Positions 22,656 to 34,903 of a DNA stretch of 64,000 nt are shown here, piece by piece (within the stretch, counting starts at the first letter, position 1; each line of letters opens with the position of its first letter). A model generated the notes under the pieces. That model saw nothing but the letters and a program-made list of their open reading frames with translations. It made no database searches and was not told the origin of the DNA. The translations under genes were made by a program, and so were the position numbers. The DNA comes from Sialis fuliginosa (taxonomy: Eukaryota > Arthropoda > Insecta > Megaloptera > Sialidae): contig OY540809.1 in assembly GCA_961205875.1 (NCBI GenBank), positions 35,476,267 to 35,540,266 of the forward strand, written 5' to 3'.

Positions 22656-23800
22656 TCGCTATGGTCAGTGACCACTCTACCACCTATCGGATAAAACTTG
22701 AACCCTTCTGAAGTTCTCAATCAGCCATTTGAAATTTTTAAATATAATGTAAAAAATACGTAAATAAGCAATTCAAATTATTAAAATACAATCTTCTATA
22801 AGTAATATAGGTATATTTGTACATACATAACATGTCCTGACTGATTCATCATCGCCCAGCCGAAATCCCTGGACCTAGAAACGTGAAATTTTAAAGATGT
22901 CTTCCTTTTATGACGTAACCACCCACTAATAAAGGATTTTTTGATAACCAACCCCTAAGGGGGTAAAAGAGGGTGTAAAAGTTTGTATGGGAAAAAATAT
23001 TTTTTGATCGGATTTACTTGAAACTTAAACTAAATACCTTACAATATAAACAATGAAACACGTATTTCAACATTTCCCAAAATTAAACCCCTAAAAGGTT
23101 GTAAGGGGATGGAAAAATTTGTATGAGAAATTTTTGTTTGTTTGTATTCACTTGAATGAAACTTTGCACAAATAATCTACAAGACAAATAACATTTTCGA
23201 AAATTTAACCCCTAAGGGATGGGTGTTAACTTTTTTAAATTTTGATATATTTATCAACATAACTGTTTATAATATTAAGGTAAATTTGGACAAAATAATA
23301 TTAAATTAAAATAAAAATTTCGACATTCAATTTTTACGATTTTGTATAATCAAGAAAAAAACAAATAAAGGAAAAATTAAATATTTCACCCCATGTCACG
23401 TATGGAGGGTTGTAATTAGTTTCGAAATCCACGCGAGCGAAGCCGCGGGTATCAGCTAGTAAAGAATAAAAGAATAACTAAGAATAACTATAACGTTGTG
23501 CTGTACCAAATTGTGACAATAATTCATTCAATAAAACATTAAGTTTTCATCTGTTACAAAAAATTTTGCTGTCAAAGAAATATGGGTGAAAAATTTAATT
23601 TAATCTACATTAATTATAAAAATATTTATGTTTGCTGTGCACACTTTACTTCCAATGATGTTTTTAATAGTACATTTACATTGAACGGTAAATAATATTA
23701 ATAATAGAAATCTTAATTTGAATTCAAATGGCTGTTTGGAACCTTCAGAAGGGTTCAAATTTTATCCGATAGGTGGCAGAGTGGTCACTGACCATAGCGA
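22656..23800. mobile_element. Element L with about 80-bp inverted repeats and a nested family C copy
   Basis: TCGCTATGGTCAGTGACCAC at 22656 and its inverse ending at 23800, extending inward through ACCTATCGGATAAAA and GAACCCTTCTGAAG. Interior largely consists of the family C repeat at 22835-23462. No transposase. Confidence 0.75.
22835..23462 (-). mobile_element. Family C repeat, copy 2, nested in L
   Basis: Right end carries the inverse head CCACGCGAGCGAAGCCGCGG then GTATCAGCTAGT. Left end has CTGACTGATTCATCATCGCC and CAGCCGAAATCCCTGGACCT, phrases common in insect repeats, and three AACCCCTAAGGG-type modules. Similar modules occur at 35590-35660. Confidence 0.7.
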
Positions 23801-25129
23801 TTAAATGACAGGGTTGTTTCGGTTTCGAATTTTACAATTGATAGTTTCGTTTCTAACTAGCCAAAATTGAAACTCGTATGGAAGCAGTCTTGGTCTCGAC
23901 AATCGAGCAAAGTTTTCTGCCCTACCAATAATAAATTAATTATTATACTCAGAGCCAGCCCCAGATAGTGGGCAGTGGGAGGTCAGGGAAACGGACGGGT
24001 ATGGGGCCCCCGAAATATTATTTGGTCCGGGCTCCATTGAAGCTCTCTCAAGGCCTGACTCAAAGCTGTCTTATAGATATTATTGTATATTTTCTATAGC
24101 AGTTGTATAAATGTTTTTCAATTTGATATTTATAATATATCTAAAACACAACGACGAATTATGTTCTCGATTAAGTTACACATTTTGCGTGTTTCTATAT
24201 TGCAGAGTAATATTATTTCTCTACTTTAAGATAAGAGCTGTATATATTTCTCTTTAGTTTACATCTTTGTTCTATACAAAAGCGGAGGAAAAAATATGAT
24301 AAGATAAAAGATCATATATTATATTTTGCTTTATGTTCTTTTGTATGTTCGTGTTAACCCATTGTATATTTTGTTTCCATGTTTCACTGTATAGAATTAT
24401 TATGTATATTTATAAAAATAAAAATAAATTATGTAAAAATATCAAGGTATATAAAATATTTTTAAATCAATTTTATATTCATTTATGAAAATATTCGGAA
24501 TAAAAATTAATGATTCAAAAAAGTTAAGTTTGAAAAATATTATTAATAAATATTGAATAAATATCTTATCTTCAATTGAAATTAAGATAAATATGTATAA
24601 AACTTTTAGGGTAACCTCGTGTATGGAGTACATTGATACAAATTCCACTTTAAAATAAATAAGTATAACATTTCTTTTTAACAAGCGAGAGTTCAAATTC
24701 AAATTTAAACAAATTTTTTTTTTTTTTAATTAAAATTTAAAATTTTCTTAACAAAAGTTGTTAATTTAAATATATTTTTTAAGATAAAGTACTAATTTAA
24801 AATTTTTGAATTATCCACAATTGAACTTTTGCATTTTTGATATGTCGCGTATGACACTTTAAATTATCCGAATCTCAAATTATTATCATACATCATTAGA
24901 TAGTTCATTATTTCTTCTTTCAAATAAAAATTTACAAATAATATTTCATTAACATTTAACGAAATTAGAGCACTTTTAGTAAAACCCTAAAATTTGGGAA
25001 CAAGTCGCCATATTTTCTAAACAATTGAATGTATGAAAATTTTTTTTTTACAAAAGTTTCTTACTTTTTTATGATCTTTAAAATCTACTTTTGGATATAC
25101 CGTTCCATTTGATTTTGCTGAGAAACGGG
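23801..25129. other. A+T-rich stretch with a small hAT-like relic
   Basis: Around 23952-24068 the ends CAGAGCCAGCCCCAG and GCCTGACTCAAAGCTG suggest a short hAT remnant without a clear duplication. The remainder up to 24970 is strongly A+T-rich with no feature; the minus frame at 24442-24702 is A+T-driven. Confidence 0.4.
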
Positions 25130-25278
25130 CAAGTACCCCTCAAACTACCTCCCAAGGGGAGTTTTAGGGGGTTGACAATATTTTCCTGAAATTCTTTAGG
25201 GTCGATATATATAGTAAATTTTTTATCATAAAACTCTATCTTCATTAGTTTAGGCGTAAAACATAGTGGAACACCCGG
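25130..25278 (-). mobile_element. Family AC end fragment, copy 1
   Basis: Inverse of 60966-61115: shares AAACTCTATCTTCATTAGTT, CCTAAAGAATTT-type and GATATATATAGTAAATTTTT words and ends ACACCCGG next to TA. The terminus resembles that of the foldback at 20645. Confidence 0.7.
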
Positions 25279-25280
25279 TA

Positions 25281-25908
25281 AAAGCTCAACGTCTCTGTCT
25301 GTTAGTCTGTTAGTGTGCTTATCACTCGAGAACCACTTATCCGATTGACTTGGTTTCTTTTTTAATTCATAAGTACGTTCTCTGGCCAGGTTATAGGCTA
25401 TATTGTGTTACGTTAGGTAACATAACAATTAAGCAGTGACGATAATAGTAAATCAAGTCGGAAAAAAATTTCCGTCGGCGCGCTGTTTTGCAAGAAGCTG
25501 CCTAAACCGTTCAATATTGAACAAAATAATGTATTAAAGAATTGTGTAGAATCAAAAGATCTATAATAAAGTCCACACACCATATGTCTAACTTTTGTAT
25601 TTAAGCTACAATAACTGCTTTTATGTTACAAAGAAAATTAAAAATATTTGGGTTCTGTTTACGTGGACTAATGACCTGTAAAACATTAATCCTTATCGAA
25701 ATAAATGATTTCATCGTCATAAGTACTTAATGTAGATATAATTTGCCCTTTACAGCATCTAATTTGGTCGTATAGTTTAGAAAATATCGAAATATATGTT
25801 ATACGGGAACTAATTAATCGTGTTTGTACTTAATTCAACTATATATTTTTTAAATCCTAAACAATAATTCCATAGTCCACGCGAGCGAAGCCGCGCGGGC
25901 CCAGCTAG
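25281..25908 (-). mobile_element. Family G repeat, copy 2
   Basis: Right end has the inverse family C head (CCACGCGAGCGAAGCCGCG then CCCAGCTAGT); left end carries the inverse tail AGCTCAACGTCTCTGTCTGT. Interior is the inverse of 15020-15530. This shows family G has the same head as family C. Confidence 0.78.
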
Positions 25909-25945
25909 TAATAAATAAAAATAATATAACAAATTACAAATTAAT

Positions 25946-26520
25946 ATAAGGTAAAGGCACCAGTTATGGCCGCTATAAGAGCAAGTCTTTTTTTTTATTA
26001 ATGAGCTTGTTTTTTGTAATTCACATGAACTCATGTTACTAATAAAACAAGTAACTCTTTATTTAATCAATTTAATTACCAATGTCCGCAAATATAGTTT
26101 GTTTTTTATATTATAGCCTTTTATTTTGTTAATGTTTTTTCTCCAGTAATGGCAAAGGTAAAACCAGTAATGAGCACGTAGTGATGGACACTTGCTAATG
26201 ATTACAAAATGATAAGTACTACGATATAAAATATATAAAATAAAGAATCGTCAAATTTGAAACAGTGTAAAGCAGTTGCTATGGTAATATAATATATAAT
26301 TAATAAATAAATTATACTAATAATTAGTTTAAATGTCCACCATTTGACACCTATTGGCCGATTGTCATCAAATCACGCTGTAAGACAGTTAAATGTATAT
26401 AGATTAATATTCAGAAATGGTAGTAATCAAATATCAACACATACATATTTCTAATTCAGTACATTTAATTAAAAATTTGCCATTACTGGGATCCTTGCCA
26501 AGACTGGTGCACTACCTTAT
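25946..26520 (-). mobile_element. Family H element, copy 2, complete
   Basis: Left end ATAAGGTAAAGGCACCAGT and right end ACTGGTGCACTACCTTAT are inverted repeats. Matches the inverse of 1-398 and, in part, 34904-35152. Target duplication not clear. No open frame of note. Confidence 0.8.
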
Positions 26521-26896
26521 GTACCTATACATATTTTAGAAATTTATTTTTTGGGCATCAAAATGTTTAAAAATATATTTATTTAATTCTTCTCTCAATA
26601 TTTATTTAATCCACATTATCAATTTAAACATATAAATGTATATATTCAATTTCAAATCGCAAAGTAATTGCTTTTGAAACAAATACAACAAGAATAAGTG
26701 TACTGCGGCTGCTTCAACAAAAATTAGATTAAAAAACCCACTGGCTGCATTTAGTTTAAACGAAAAAAAGATGATACAAAGTAAATATGTAACCGTGTGC
26801 CAAATAAACAATAGTCCATTAATAAAATTACATGCGAATAGATGTATTTTGTTGATTATTGTATAATATATAACAAAGAACTATATAACCAAGTAC
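26521..26896. other. Stretch without recognised feature
   Basis: A+T-rich with no repeat partner noticed. Confidence 0.45.
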
Positions 26897-27605
26897 TAGA
26901 GTTGGGCATTTTAGTTCAGACCAGAGAGCGCTCCCTATAGTTCAGTGGTCTTTAATGAACTAATTCGTTCTTATAGTTCTTTTAGTTCATAGAATTTTTT
27001 TCCAGATTATACGATGACAATTTATTGATTTAGATATATTGGATTGTTGGATTTTGAATGCATAATTAAATTGTTTAATTAGTAATTTTGTAGGTACTAC
27101 TATTTTTTTCATCAAAATATAGAAATGCAAATTGTTATTAATTTATAGACAAGATCGATTTTTTTTAAATGTATATATTTGCAATAATCTTTTTTTTTAA
27201 ATCGAACCCTCTATAAATACGAAAATTTTGAAACATTTTCAATGATGCATTATTTATTGTATAGTACTTTAAGCAATATATTTAAATTTCGTGACATTCC
27301 TTTTTGTTGATTGTCATAAAATAATATAAAAATCACGTGCTTTTGACAGACATATTACATTCATGTGAACTAAAAAAAATCAATATAATATATCTTTATT
27401 AAAATAAATTCAAAATTCGTAATAAAGTACTGAAAACATAAATTATTAAACATAAAAATCATACAATCTCATTTTTAGAACAGAGTATTTGAAGTGTATC
27501 GGGAACTATTGAACTAAAAGAGCGGAGCGCATACGAACTAGTTCCTCTAGTTCTCGTGTGGGAGCGCTCTTTTGAATTAGTTCGTTCGTGAACTACACAA
27601 GTCTA
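26897..27605. mobile_element. hAT-like element W with AGTTC-rich ends
   Basis: Starts TAGAGTTGGGCA and ends ACACAAGTCTA, imperfect inverted repeats, and flanking octamers CCAAGTAC and CCACGTAT agree at 6 of 8. Both ends carry many copies of AGTTC/GAACT (for example CTTTTAGTTCA, GAACTAGTTCC). Same TAGAG-type terminus as the Q elements. Confidence 0.65.
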
Positions 27606-27699
27606 CCACGTATGTACATACATATATGTATAGTTCAAATTAGCCACAGGCATGAGGAGTTTTAGTCCGGACAAGAATAGGTATCCGATTTCTACCATA

Positions 27700-28324
27700 A
27701 AGGTGGCTGCACACGTAACTGCAAACTTGACAAGCATGTATGATCCATATTTTTGTACAAGCAGTCTGTACCGTCTGTAGGATAATTTTGCGCAATCATT
27801 TGAATTGTACAAGCTGCCTAAAGATGGATTGAATTTAAATCATGCAAGCTTGGCAAGCTTAGCATGCCACGCTTGCACAAGCAAACGTCAGTCGTAAGTG
27901 AGCTCTAGAGGTTGCTGTAAATCTTTCGTGGGGGGTTAAAGCTTCTCTCATGATCGTATACTTTTTAATTAAAGGTGACAAAAGATTCAAATAAATTTCT
28001 TCATTCATTCTGAGATAATTATGCCAATCACGCGGATATACATATCTTCAGTTTACTCAGTAATTTAATGTGGAAACATGTTTTTCTTTTCATTAACCAC
28101 TCTTTACACCACGATTCTTCTTTCGCGTTTTCATCTTGTGGATAAGGCAAAAAGCAGCCAGAACGAGCGCATCGTCGTCCGAGCTTAACATAATCCAAGC
28201 GCAAACTGGCGCTTGTTTAAGCATACTTGTACCGTGTGGTGGTGTCAGGGAAATTGTGCGTGCTTGTACAAAAAGATGGATCATGCATACTTGTCAAGTT
28301 TGCTGTTACGTGTGTAGCAACCTT
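27700..28324. mobile_element. Element V with about 65-bp inverted repeats
   Basis: AAGGTGGCTGCACACGTAAC on the left and GTTACGTGTGTAGCAACCTT on the right; arms continue through GCAAACTTGACAAGCATG and GATCCAT.TTTTTGTACAAGC. The middle has further CAAGCTTG/ACAAGC words. Short frames on both strands (28093-28330) are arm readings. Confidence 0.78.
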
Positions 28325-28442
28325 AAGTAAATAAGTACATTAAAATTAATATTTAAAAGTCAATATGCATCATGTGGTATAAGGATACAAAAATTAATTT
28401 TACATAAAGTATTTGAATACAAAATTAAATTGGTTTTATTGA

Positions 28443-28684
28443 AAATAAATTCTATAAGGTAAATGTACATAATCCCGGCTTAGTACATAATTACGGTCTA
28501 TTTTATTAAAATGAATAAATAAGATAACTTTAAGAGATTTCATAGAAGATGCTTATTAATTGAATTGATTCTATGTTCAGTTATTAAATCTCTTGAAGTT
28601 ATCTTATTTATTCATTTTTAATAAAATAGACCGTAATTATGTACTAAGCCGGGATTATGTACATTTACCTTATAGAATTTATTT
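28443..28684. mobile_element. Near-perfect palindrome of 242 bp
   Basis: Arms 28443-28540 and 28586-28684 are inverse copies with one substitution and one extra A in 98-99 bp; the loop is 45 bp. Words such as ATAATCCCGGCTTAGTACAT and its inverse are exact. It is a young palindromic element or a foldback with gene conversion between arms. No coding. Confidence 0.9.
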
Positions 28685-28779
28685 ACATATTTATTACATA
28701 TTTATTTACATATCTTAATATTTATATGCATTCTCATTTTTAATCGTTGGTCTATCTATTATTTGGACTTTTTATTTTT

Positions 28780-29333
28780 ATGTCCGGTATTACAGGCCGT
28801 AACTACCACCGGGGTAGGCGGGGCAGTGCTCCGGGGCCCCCGTAGCAACGTAAAAATTAGGGTCGGCAAGATTTAGGAACAAAAAAAAGGTAATTAAAAT
28901 TATTGACAAACGAAAAATCGTAGCAATAAAAAAAGTTATTCAATTTTTATATTTTGCATATACTAAGGGTCCCTCAGCCACTTGCTGCCCAGGAGGCCAA
29001 TCGCCTCTAGTTACGACCCTGTTACACACTATGTAACAAAATTTGCTAGCTTGCAAGTACTTTCAAATGAGGTATTAATTTTGTGTTATTTTCTATGGAT
29101 TTGTTTTAGAATTAAAATCAGTGATACTTCAACTTATTGTACTACAGTCAGGTGACTCTGACCGTACAAAATAATTTTCATGATATCACCACTGTTTTAA
29201 TACCGTTGGTATTAATGCGAATTTATCAAAACACTTCACAGAACTTCAAAGGAACTGTCAGATAGGTTTGATACCCCGTTTGAAAGTGCTTGCAAGCTAG
29301 CATATTTTGTTAGCTCGTTTGTAATACCGGATA
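28780..29333. mobile_element. Family I palindromic element, copy 1, with nested insertion
   Basis: Ends TGTCCGGTATTA and TAATACCGGATA. Arms share GCTAGCTTGCAAG.ACTTTCAAA; the same design and ends occur at 33222-33472. The left arm is interrupted directly after TCCGGTATTA by the element at 28793-29021. Confidence 0.75.
28793..29021. mobile_element. Short GC-richer element nested in family I
   Basis: Ends CAGGCCGTAACTAC and TAGTTACGACCCTG are imperfect inverted repeats. TTA is present on each side (28790-28792 and 29022-29024), matching the uninterrupted family I sequence. A 3-bp TTA duplication suggests PIF/Harbinger-like insertion; the CAG ends could also be hAT with a decayed octamer. Confidence 0.65.
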
Positions 29334-29460
29334 TAAATTTTGTTTTGTTTATAATTACATCATTTTATTTTTATTGTTTAAAATTAATTGTATAATTATG
29401 AACAAACAAAATTATGACTGTTTCATTTAATAGGGTAGGTAGCAAAATAGTCACTTTAGG

Positions 29461-29928
29461 GATTATTTAGATAAATTTATAAATGGAAAACCGTAAGACC
29501 CAGGTCCAAACTTGGTGTAGTGAATTTGTAGGTAACATTATGACACACCAAAATAATGATAAAAAATACCACATATTATAGGGACTTTTGGAGAAAAATG
29601 TCATTTTCATAAAAATTTTCAAAAAAATATATTTTTTGACTGATAAGTAATAACTCTGAACTGGAAACACGACTAACAATAACGCTAATACTGAAAAAGA
29701 CGTTAGTTAATTACCTATGAAACTGACTCATTGTGGTTGCTCTAGTTACGTTACTTTGTAAGTTATGAGATAATTATGTTTGTAAGTACTACTCTGAAGG
29801 AAGTTTTTAAACATCCTGTAGTTCATAGAGTGTTGAAGATAGACCCCACCTTCCCGTATAATTTTTCACTCACAATTAGCTAAGGAATCAACTCTTAAAA
29901 TATCTGTATCCCAAACCGGACTACCCTG
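29461..29928 (+). mobile_element. Family D element, copy 1
   Basis: Uninterrupted copy: ATTATTTAGATAAATTTATA at the left, the CTGAACTGGAAACACG and CATTGTGGTTGCTCTAGTTA modules, and the end CCAAACCGGACTACCCTG followed by TA. It supplies the empty site for the insertion at 38567-41290. A TA-bounded mariner-like end is likely; the other terminus is not defined. Confidence 0.78.
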
Positions 29929-29930
29929 TA

Positions 29931-30439
29931 TATGCTTAGCTAATATAGACATAACAAAGTTAATCAATATAAAATACGCTAGTGTAACATAAAAGCATAC
30001 TGTAACAGATGTACCTATGTAAAGTTACAAAAGACTAATCGTCTAGTTTAAAATATTACATCATTTTTACGACTTTATAAGTCACAAAGTTTGAAAGAGT
30101 CATTAGCAACTGTTAACTAGACCGAGTTTACCCCAAAGGCTACTAAGATCTTAGCACTTCGTTCATTAGTCGATGTATGTAGTCAGATCGTTCTATATTT
30201 TCTTGCAGTAATATAAATCCTCTGTGTAGACGACCCACATTTATTCGCCATCGCTATTAAACTATAGCCCACAAACAATGGTAGGTATAGTAGGAGTAAT
30301 GTTACGGGAAGGATCTGGTAGCCGGGGGGTTTGCAAATGTCCGAGAAATAAGTGTAAAAATATACAGGTGGTTATTTATTGAAGCGTGTCAGGAATTGTT
30401 GAGGTACAATCATGGATAACATGTTTTTTATGATAATGT
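29931..30439. other. Stretch without recognised feature
   Basis: Ordinary sequence, slightly less A+T-rich near 30290-30340. No gene supported. Confidence 0.45.
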
Positions 30440-31094
30440 TTCCTCGCAATATCGAAGATACGAGAAGCTTTGTGATCGTTTCAGATTGAGACAAAAAAAT
30501 GTTCTCCGATTTCATAATTTTAAATTGATCTTTCCGTTTCACGTCAAGACAAACAATTTTCGTTCCGTGTCTGTCTGTCTGTCCGTCCGTCCGTGTGTGT
30601 GTCCATCTGTCCCCTGAATCCTCGTCATACGCATAACTCATGGGTCTGGTTTGAGGACGGTCCCATTTCAAAATCATCAAATTCGTGTGTAAGGGGGAGG
30701 GGTGATATCATAAATATTTATTTTTTCAAGATATCTCAAGAACGACATGTTACGTGAAAATTTTATAGAATATTTTTTGTAGAGCATTAAACCTATAATA
30801 TGGGTCTACAACGTTTGTTGTAAAATATTCCCTTACAATGATTTATCTCAATTTGTTTAAAAAATTCGTGACGTTTGCATAAATTTAGATTTAGGTTGAA
30901 ATTGTCAAAAAATTAAAAATATACGAAAAAATAATCAAATGCGTTTTATGAAAAATTTTGAACTAATAATTTTTAGTAAAATTGTATAAAAATTAAATGG
31001 TTAACCAATTTCAGGCAATTTATATAAACACTATCGGTTTTTATTTAAATTGTTCAATAATTAACTACCTTTGGTGAATTTAGCACGAGGAACT
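30440..31094 (-). mobile_element. Family A repeat, copy 5
   Basis: Begins CCTCGCAATATCGAAG and runs through the GTCTGTCTGTCTGTCCGTCC core, TAAGGGGGAGGGGTGATATC and GGTTAACCAATTT to ATTTAGCACGAGGAA. Lacks the outer GCACTGTGCATTTACTTGGC segment. The 102-codon minus frame at 30372-30680 reads the simple-repeat core. Confidence 0.85.
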
Positions 31095-31867
31095 AGGAAA
31101 ATGAGTTAAGGGTTTTTCCTGAACATTTAAAAAATTGTTTTTGTTAACTAATAATAAATAGTAATATGATTATTTTTCTTATAATTATTAAAAAAAATTA
31201 TCCGTGGCGGACTAAGGAAAGTTAGAAAGAAACTTAAAATAAATATTTTATTTATATTTTATTTAAATAAACTTTAAATAAAATAAAATTAAAATCATCT
31301 CGGTGTTAAGTCTTAATCACAATTTAACCTAGATGTGCAAATTTAACTAAATACCCACTCCAAAATTTCAATTCCGAAAATGAGCTGAATTCCACAACTG
31401 ACAGCACTGGAATGTCCACGATATCTGGTCGTATACTGCACCTTATAAAGTCGTGGATGTGATAATCAGGTCTTAACTAATTTTATTACAATTTATGTAG
31501 CTCTGTGTGGCTGGAGCTACTTATTACGCTAATGCGAGAGCTGCTGTCTCTAAAGGGAATGTGCGACATTGTATTTATTACACGCTGTACATTGTATGTT
31601 AATTGCTGTTCCAGTTGTACTGCATGGATATACTTTGTGCAAATATTGATACTTCTCTCATAACGCCATATTTTTTATGCGATGTGTTTGCTCTAGATAA
31701 ATTTAATTTTCGGGTATTCTTTAAAAGGAATATATTTTCTAATGTTAATAATTTTATTATATAGAAAATTTTAAGTCCCTACAACTGGACTCTCCTTGAT
31801 GAAGTAACAGTTGGATCTTTTTTTTATATTCACACAGTTATTTTCGTAATATGTACATATAGTCTTT
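31095..31867. other. Stretch without recognised feature
   Basis: A+T-rich; an (ATTTTATTTAAATA)-like patch near 31245-31290. No gene or repeat partner. Confidence 0.45.
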
Positions 31868-32861
31868 TACCCAAAATTAGTGTTTATTTAATATCTAGAA
31901 AACCCATTGTGCTACAGCTATGAAATTTGATACAGGGAATGGTATTAATAAGTGTTATCGATTTCCAGTATCAAATAATAATAATTTAAACCAAGGGTGT
32001 AAGGGACCAGTGGGTCCGCCGATTTTTATCAAGTATTTTTTTGTTCTTGAATTTTTTCCTGAGTTAAGTTCTTGTAGAAGATTATATGATACAAAATTCA
32101 CAAAAATATACTTTGTTTATTTATTATAGGACCAACTGTTTTAGAGAAATATTGATAAAAACAAAGTATTGCAGGATTTTACTTAATACGGATGCTTCAA
32201 ATTATACGGTTATATTCTTGTTCTATGATTAAAAATAAGATACAAAGTTAGTACAAAATATATCTCTAAAACTACATTTTTATCAAAAAATAGCCATTTA
32301 TAGTTTCATTTTTAATTAATTGGTTATAACTCTATGATGATAAGTATTAGGAGGTATATTTATATTAACTTTTTATCTTATTTTTAATCATAGAACAAGA
32401 ATATAAACTTATTTCGTGTAATTTGAAGCATTCGTATAAAGTAAAATTCTGCAGTACTTTCGTTTTTCAATATTTTTCGAAAACGGTTGATCTTATGACA
32501 AATAAACAAAGTATATTTTTGTGTATCATATAATCTAACAAAAAGATTAAACTCGGGAAAAATTTAAAGAACAAAAATACTTGATAAAAATCGGCGAGCC
32601 CACTGGCCCCATACACCCCTGGTCTAAATTATTGTTATTTAATACTGGAAATCGATAACACTTATTAATACTAATCCCTGTATCAAGTTTCATATCGGTA
32701 ACACAATGGGTTTTCTAGATATTAAATAAACTAATTTTGGGTAAAAGACTGTAGCTCCCTCAGGATGAATTTTCGGACATAAGTTCTCATAAGATTTTTT
32801 GTTTAAAATTACATCCTCGATCTACTGTTAATTTTTTTGACACTAGTTGTAAATCAGCCTG
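31868..32861. mobile_element. Family J foldback, copy 1
   Basis: Two arms of about 370 bp in inverse orientation (left TAATAAGTGTTATCGATTTC, right GAAATCGATAACACTTATTA) meet around 32250-32330. The right terminus reads AATCAGCCTG followed by TA; the left terminus is replaced by unrelated sequence. Same family as 37140-38308. The 69-codon frame at 31920 is in the left arm and not a gene. Confidence 0.78.
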
Positions 32862-32863
32862 TA

Positions 32864-33221
32864 TATATTTTATTTATATATACCTAAATGTTATGTTACG
32901 AAAATTACTCTTCTGTTTAACTATTCGTACCTTCCTTTGCACTAGTCCGTGCCTTCCAGTTTGGAAATCGCTACTGTAACTATTAAGCTTGATTGCAAAT
33001 GGAAGTAAATATGGGTACGCAAGCGACATTAAATTGCACTTTTTTAACTGGCATGCACACATAGTTATATGTTATAATCTAGTTAAATTAACTAGATTGA
33101 TGGCAAAGTTTACAAGGGTAATAAATGTGTCTGTTTATTTTTGTCATTAACTGCAAGTGTGCATGTTCGAAGCATTCGTTTAAATGTTTCAACAGATGAT
33201 ATAATATATCAAAGATTTATG
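32864..33221. other. Stretch without recognised feature
   Basis: A+T-rich with no notable structure apart from TAGTTAAATTAACTA near 33080. Confidence 0.45.
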
Positions 33222-33472
33222 TCCGGTATTATAAAGGAACTCGCAAAATTTGCAAGCTTTCAAACGAGGTATCAAACTTATATGACAGTTCTCTTTTTTA
33301 ACAGATAGTTTCATGCACAGTAAGTGAAGTAAATACACTTTAGTAAATATACTTTACATACCTTTGTTTTTACTTCCTATGCATTAAATGATCTGAACTG
33401 TCATATAAGTTTGATACCCCATTTAAAAGTGTTTGCAAGCTTGAAAATTTGCGAGCTCTTTTATAATACCCG
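33222..33472. mobile_element. Family I palindromic element, copy 2
   Basis: 251-bp near-palindrome with ends TCCGGTATTATAAAGGA and inverse ATAATACCCGA; arms share AAATTTGCAAGCTTTCAAAC-type and ATCAAACTTATATGACAGTT words. Relative of 28780-29333. Confidence 0.8.
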
Positions 33473-33495
33473 ACATTAGCAAATTAAAGTTACGT

Positions 33496-33600
33496 CAGCG
33501 ATTCTCAACTTGTGGGGCGCGAGCATATCGAGAAAAAATATTATTAAAAAATGTATTTAATTTACTGAAAGAAAAGCAATAAAATACATAAGATTTTAAT
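33496..33600 (-). mobile_element. hAT-like end fragment
   Basis: Starts CAGCGATTCTCAACTTGTGG and continues GGGGCGCGAGCATATCGAG, then the inverse of 11500-11590. The rest of the element is not recognisable. Confidence 0.6.
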
Positions 33601-34063
33601 TGAACTACAAATGTACCAAGTCTTATCAAAATTAGTGAGATAATACTCGCATCACTTTTTAGACGAAAATAGTTACAAAATTTCGAATATTTCTAAAACC
33701 CCTAATCCGATTAGCACCAAAATCAATAGATTCGAAGTACTCACTAAGACAGACATTTTCCCCAAAAAGAATTCAGATCGGTACATTTTTACAGTAGTTA
33801 TCGTGAGCGAACGAAATTTCTACATCAAGACACACAGATACACGCACAGCCGCCATGCGGAAATTAACTTTTCTTTAAGTTTTGAAGCTAGTACAATCAG
33901 AATCTGTCATTAACCCGGAAACGATTTTTCGATGGTATTACAATACTTCCATTTCTTTCAGAACATGGAAGTAAAATAATAATATAATAATAATAATATA
34001 ATAATAGGAAATGACAAATACAAATATAGTTTATATAAAACTCGAAAATGACACAAAATAGTA
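33601..34063. other. Stretch with simple sequence
   Basis: An (AAT)n-type tract lies at 33976-34008, with CACACAGATACACGCACAG near 33830. No gene supported. Confidence 0.45.
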
Positions 34064-34071
34064 AAATAAAT

Positions 34072-34477
34072 GAGGGCTTCGAACCGTTATTTTTTTCGTT
34101 TCGGTTTTCGTTCCGAAAATAATAACGGTTTTTCCGGTTTTCGGTTCAGCTCCGGCTTCGAACCGTTACTATTTTCGTTTCGGTTTTCGTACCGGTTCGA
34201 GTAAAAAAATATATATCGGTTTGGTTCCGGTTTTCGTTCCGAAATTAATAACGGTTTTTCCGGTTTTCGGTTCAGCTCCGGGTAATTAATATTAGTTTTT
34301 TTTTATTTGTATTAAAAATTTATTTTCTACCATAATTTAGAACATTTTATGGTACTTGTATGATAGCCATGAACAACTGAAATGTTAACGTGCATATTTT
34401 AACATGTACCGAACCAAAAAAAACGATTATTTTTTTCCGGGTTTCGGTTATCGGTCCAGTTCCGGTTCGAGGCTCTG
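34072..34477. mobile_element. hAT-type element with CGGTTTTCGTTCC arrays
   Basis: Starts GAGGGCTTCGAACCG, ends CGGTTCGAGGCTCTG; flanking octamers AAATAAAT (34064-34071) and AAATAAAC (34478-34485) agree at 7 of 8. The left third is three iterations of a TTCGGTTTTCGTTCCGAAA unit. Structurally like 9585-10091. The minus frame 34347-34577 is not a gene. Confidence 0.8.
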
Positions 34478-34485
34478 AAATAAAC

Positions 34486-34903
34486 AAAATATATATTAAC
34501 ACATAATAATAAATAATAATGAGAATTTTATGCCGTATGTTCTGAAATTGTGTTTTTCGTGATTTAAATGGAATCACACAATTTTTCTGTAACTTTCAAT
34601 TAGTGTTTACTTTAGTAAGATTTAGCTACATAAGATAGTGTTTTAATTTCCTTTAGGTATTATTTTGAAAAATGAAAATATGTTACCTAATTTAATTAAG
34701 AGATTATGTGGAATATAGAATATGTATTAATGTTTTTTTTCTTTTGTTTCAGGTGAGTGTCATTTAAAAATTTACATTAATGAAATTTGATCGATATGGT
34801 AAGTTATACGTATAATGCATATTAATAACTTAGATTCAAGTGAGCAAAAAAAAGGCATAGCTTTGAATGTAAAATACTCGTATGTATTTCGGAAATAAAA
34901 TAT
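34486..34903. other. Stretch without recognised feature
   Basis: A+T-rich; nothing supported. Confidence 0.45.
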
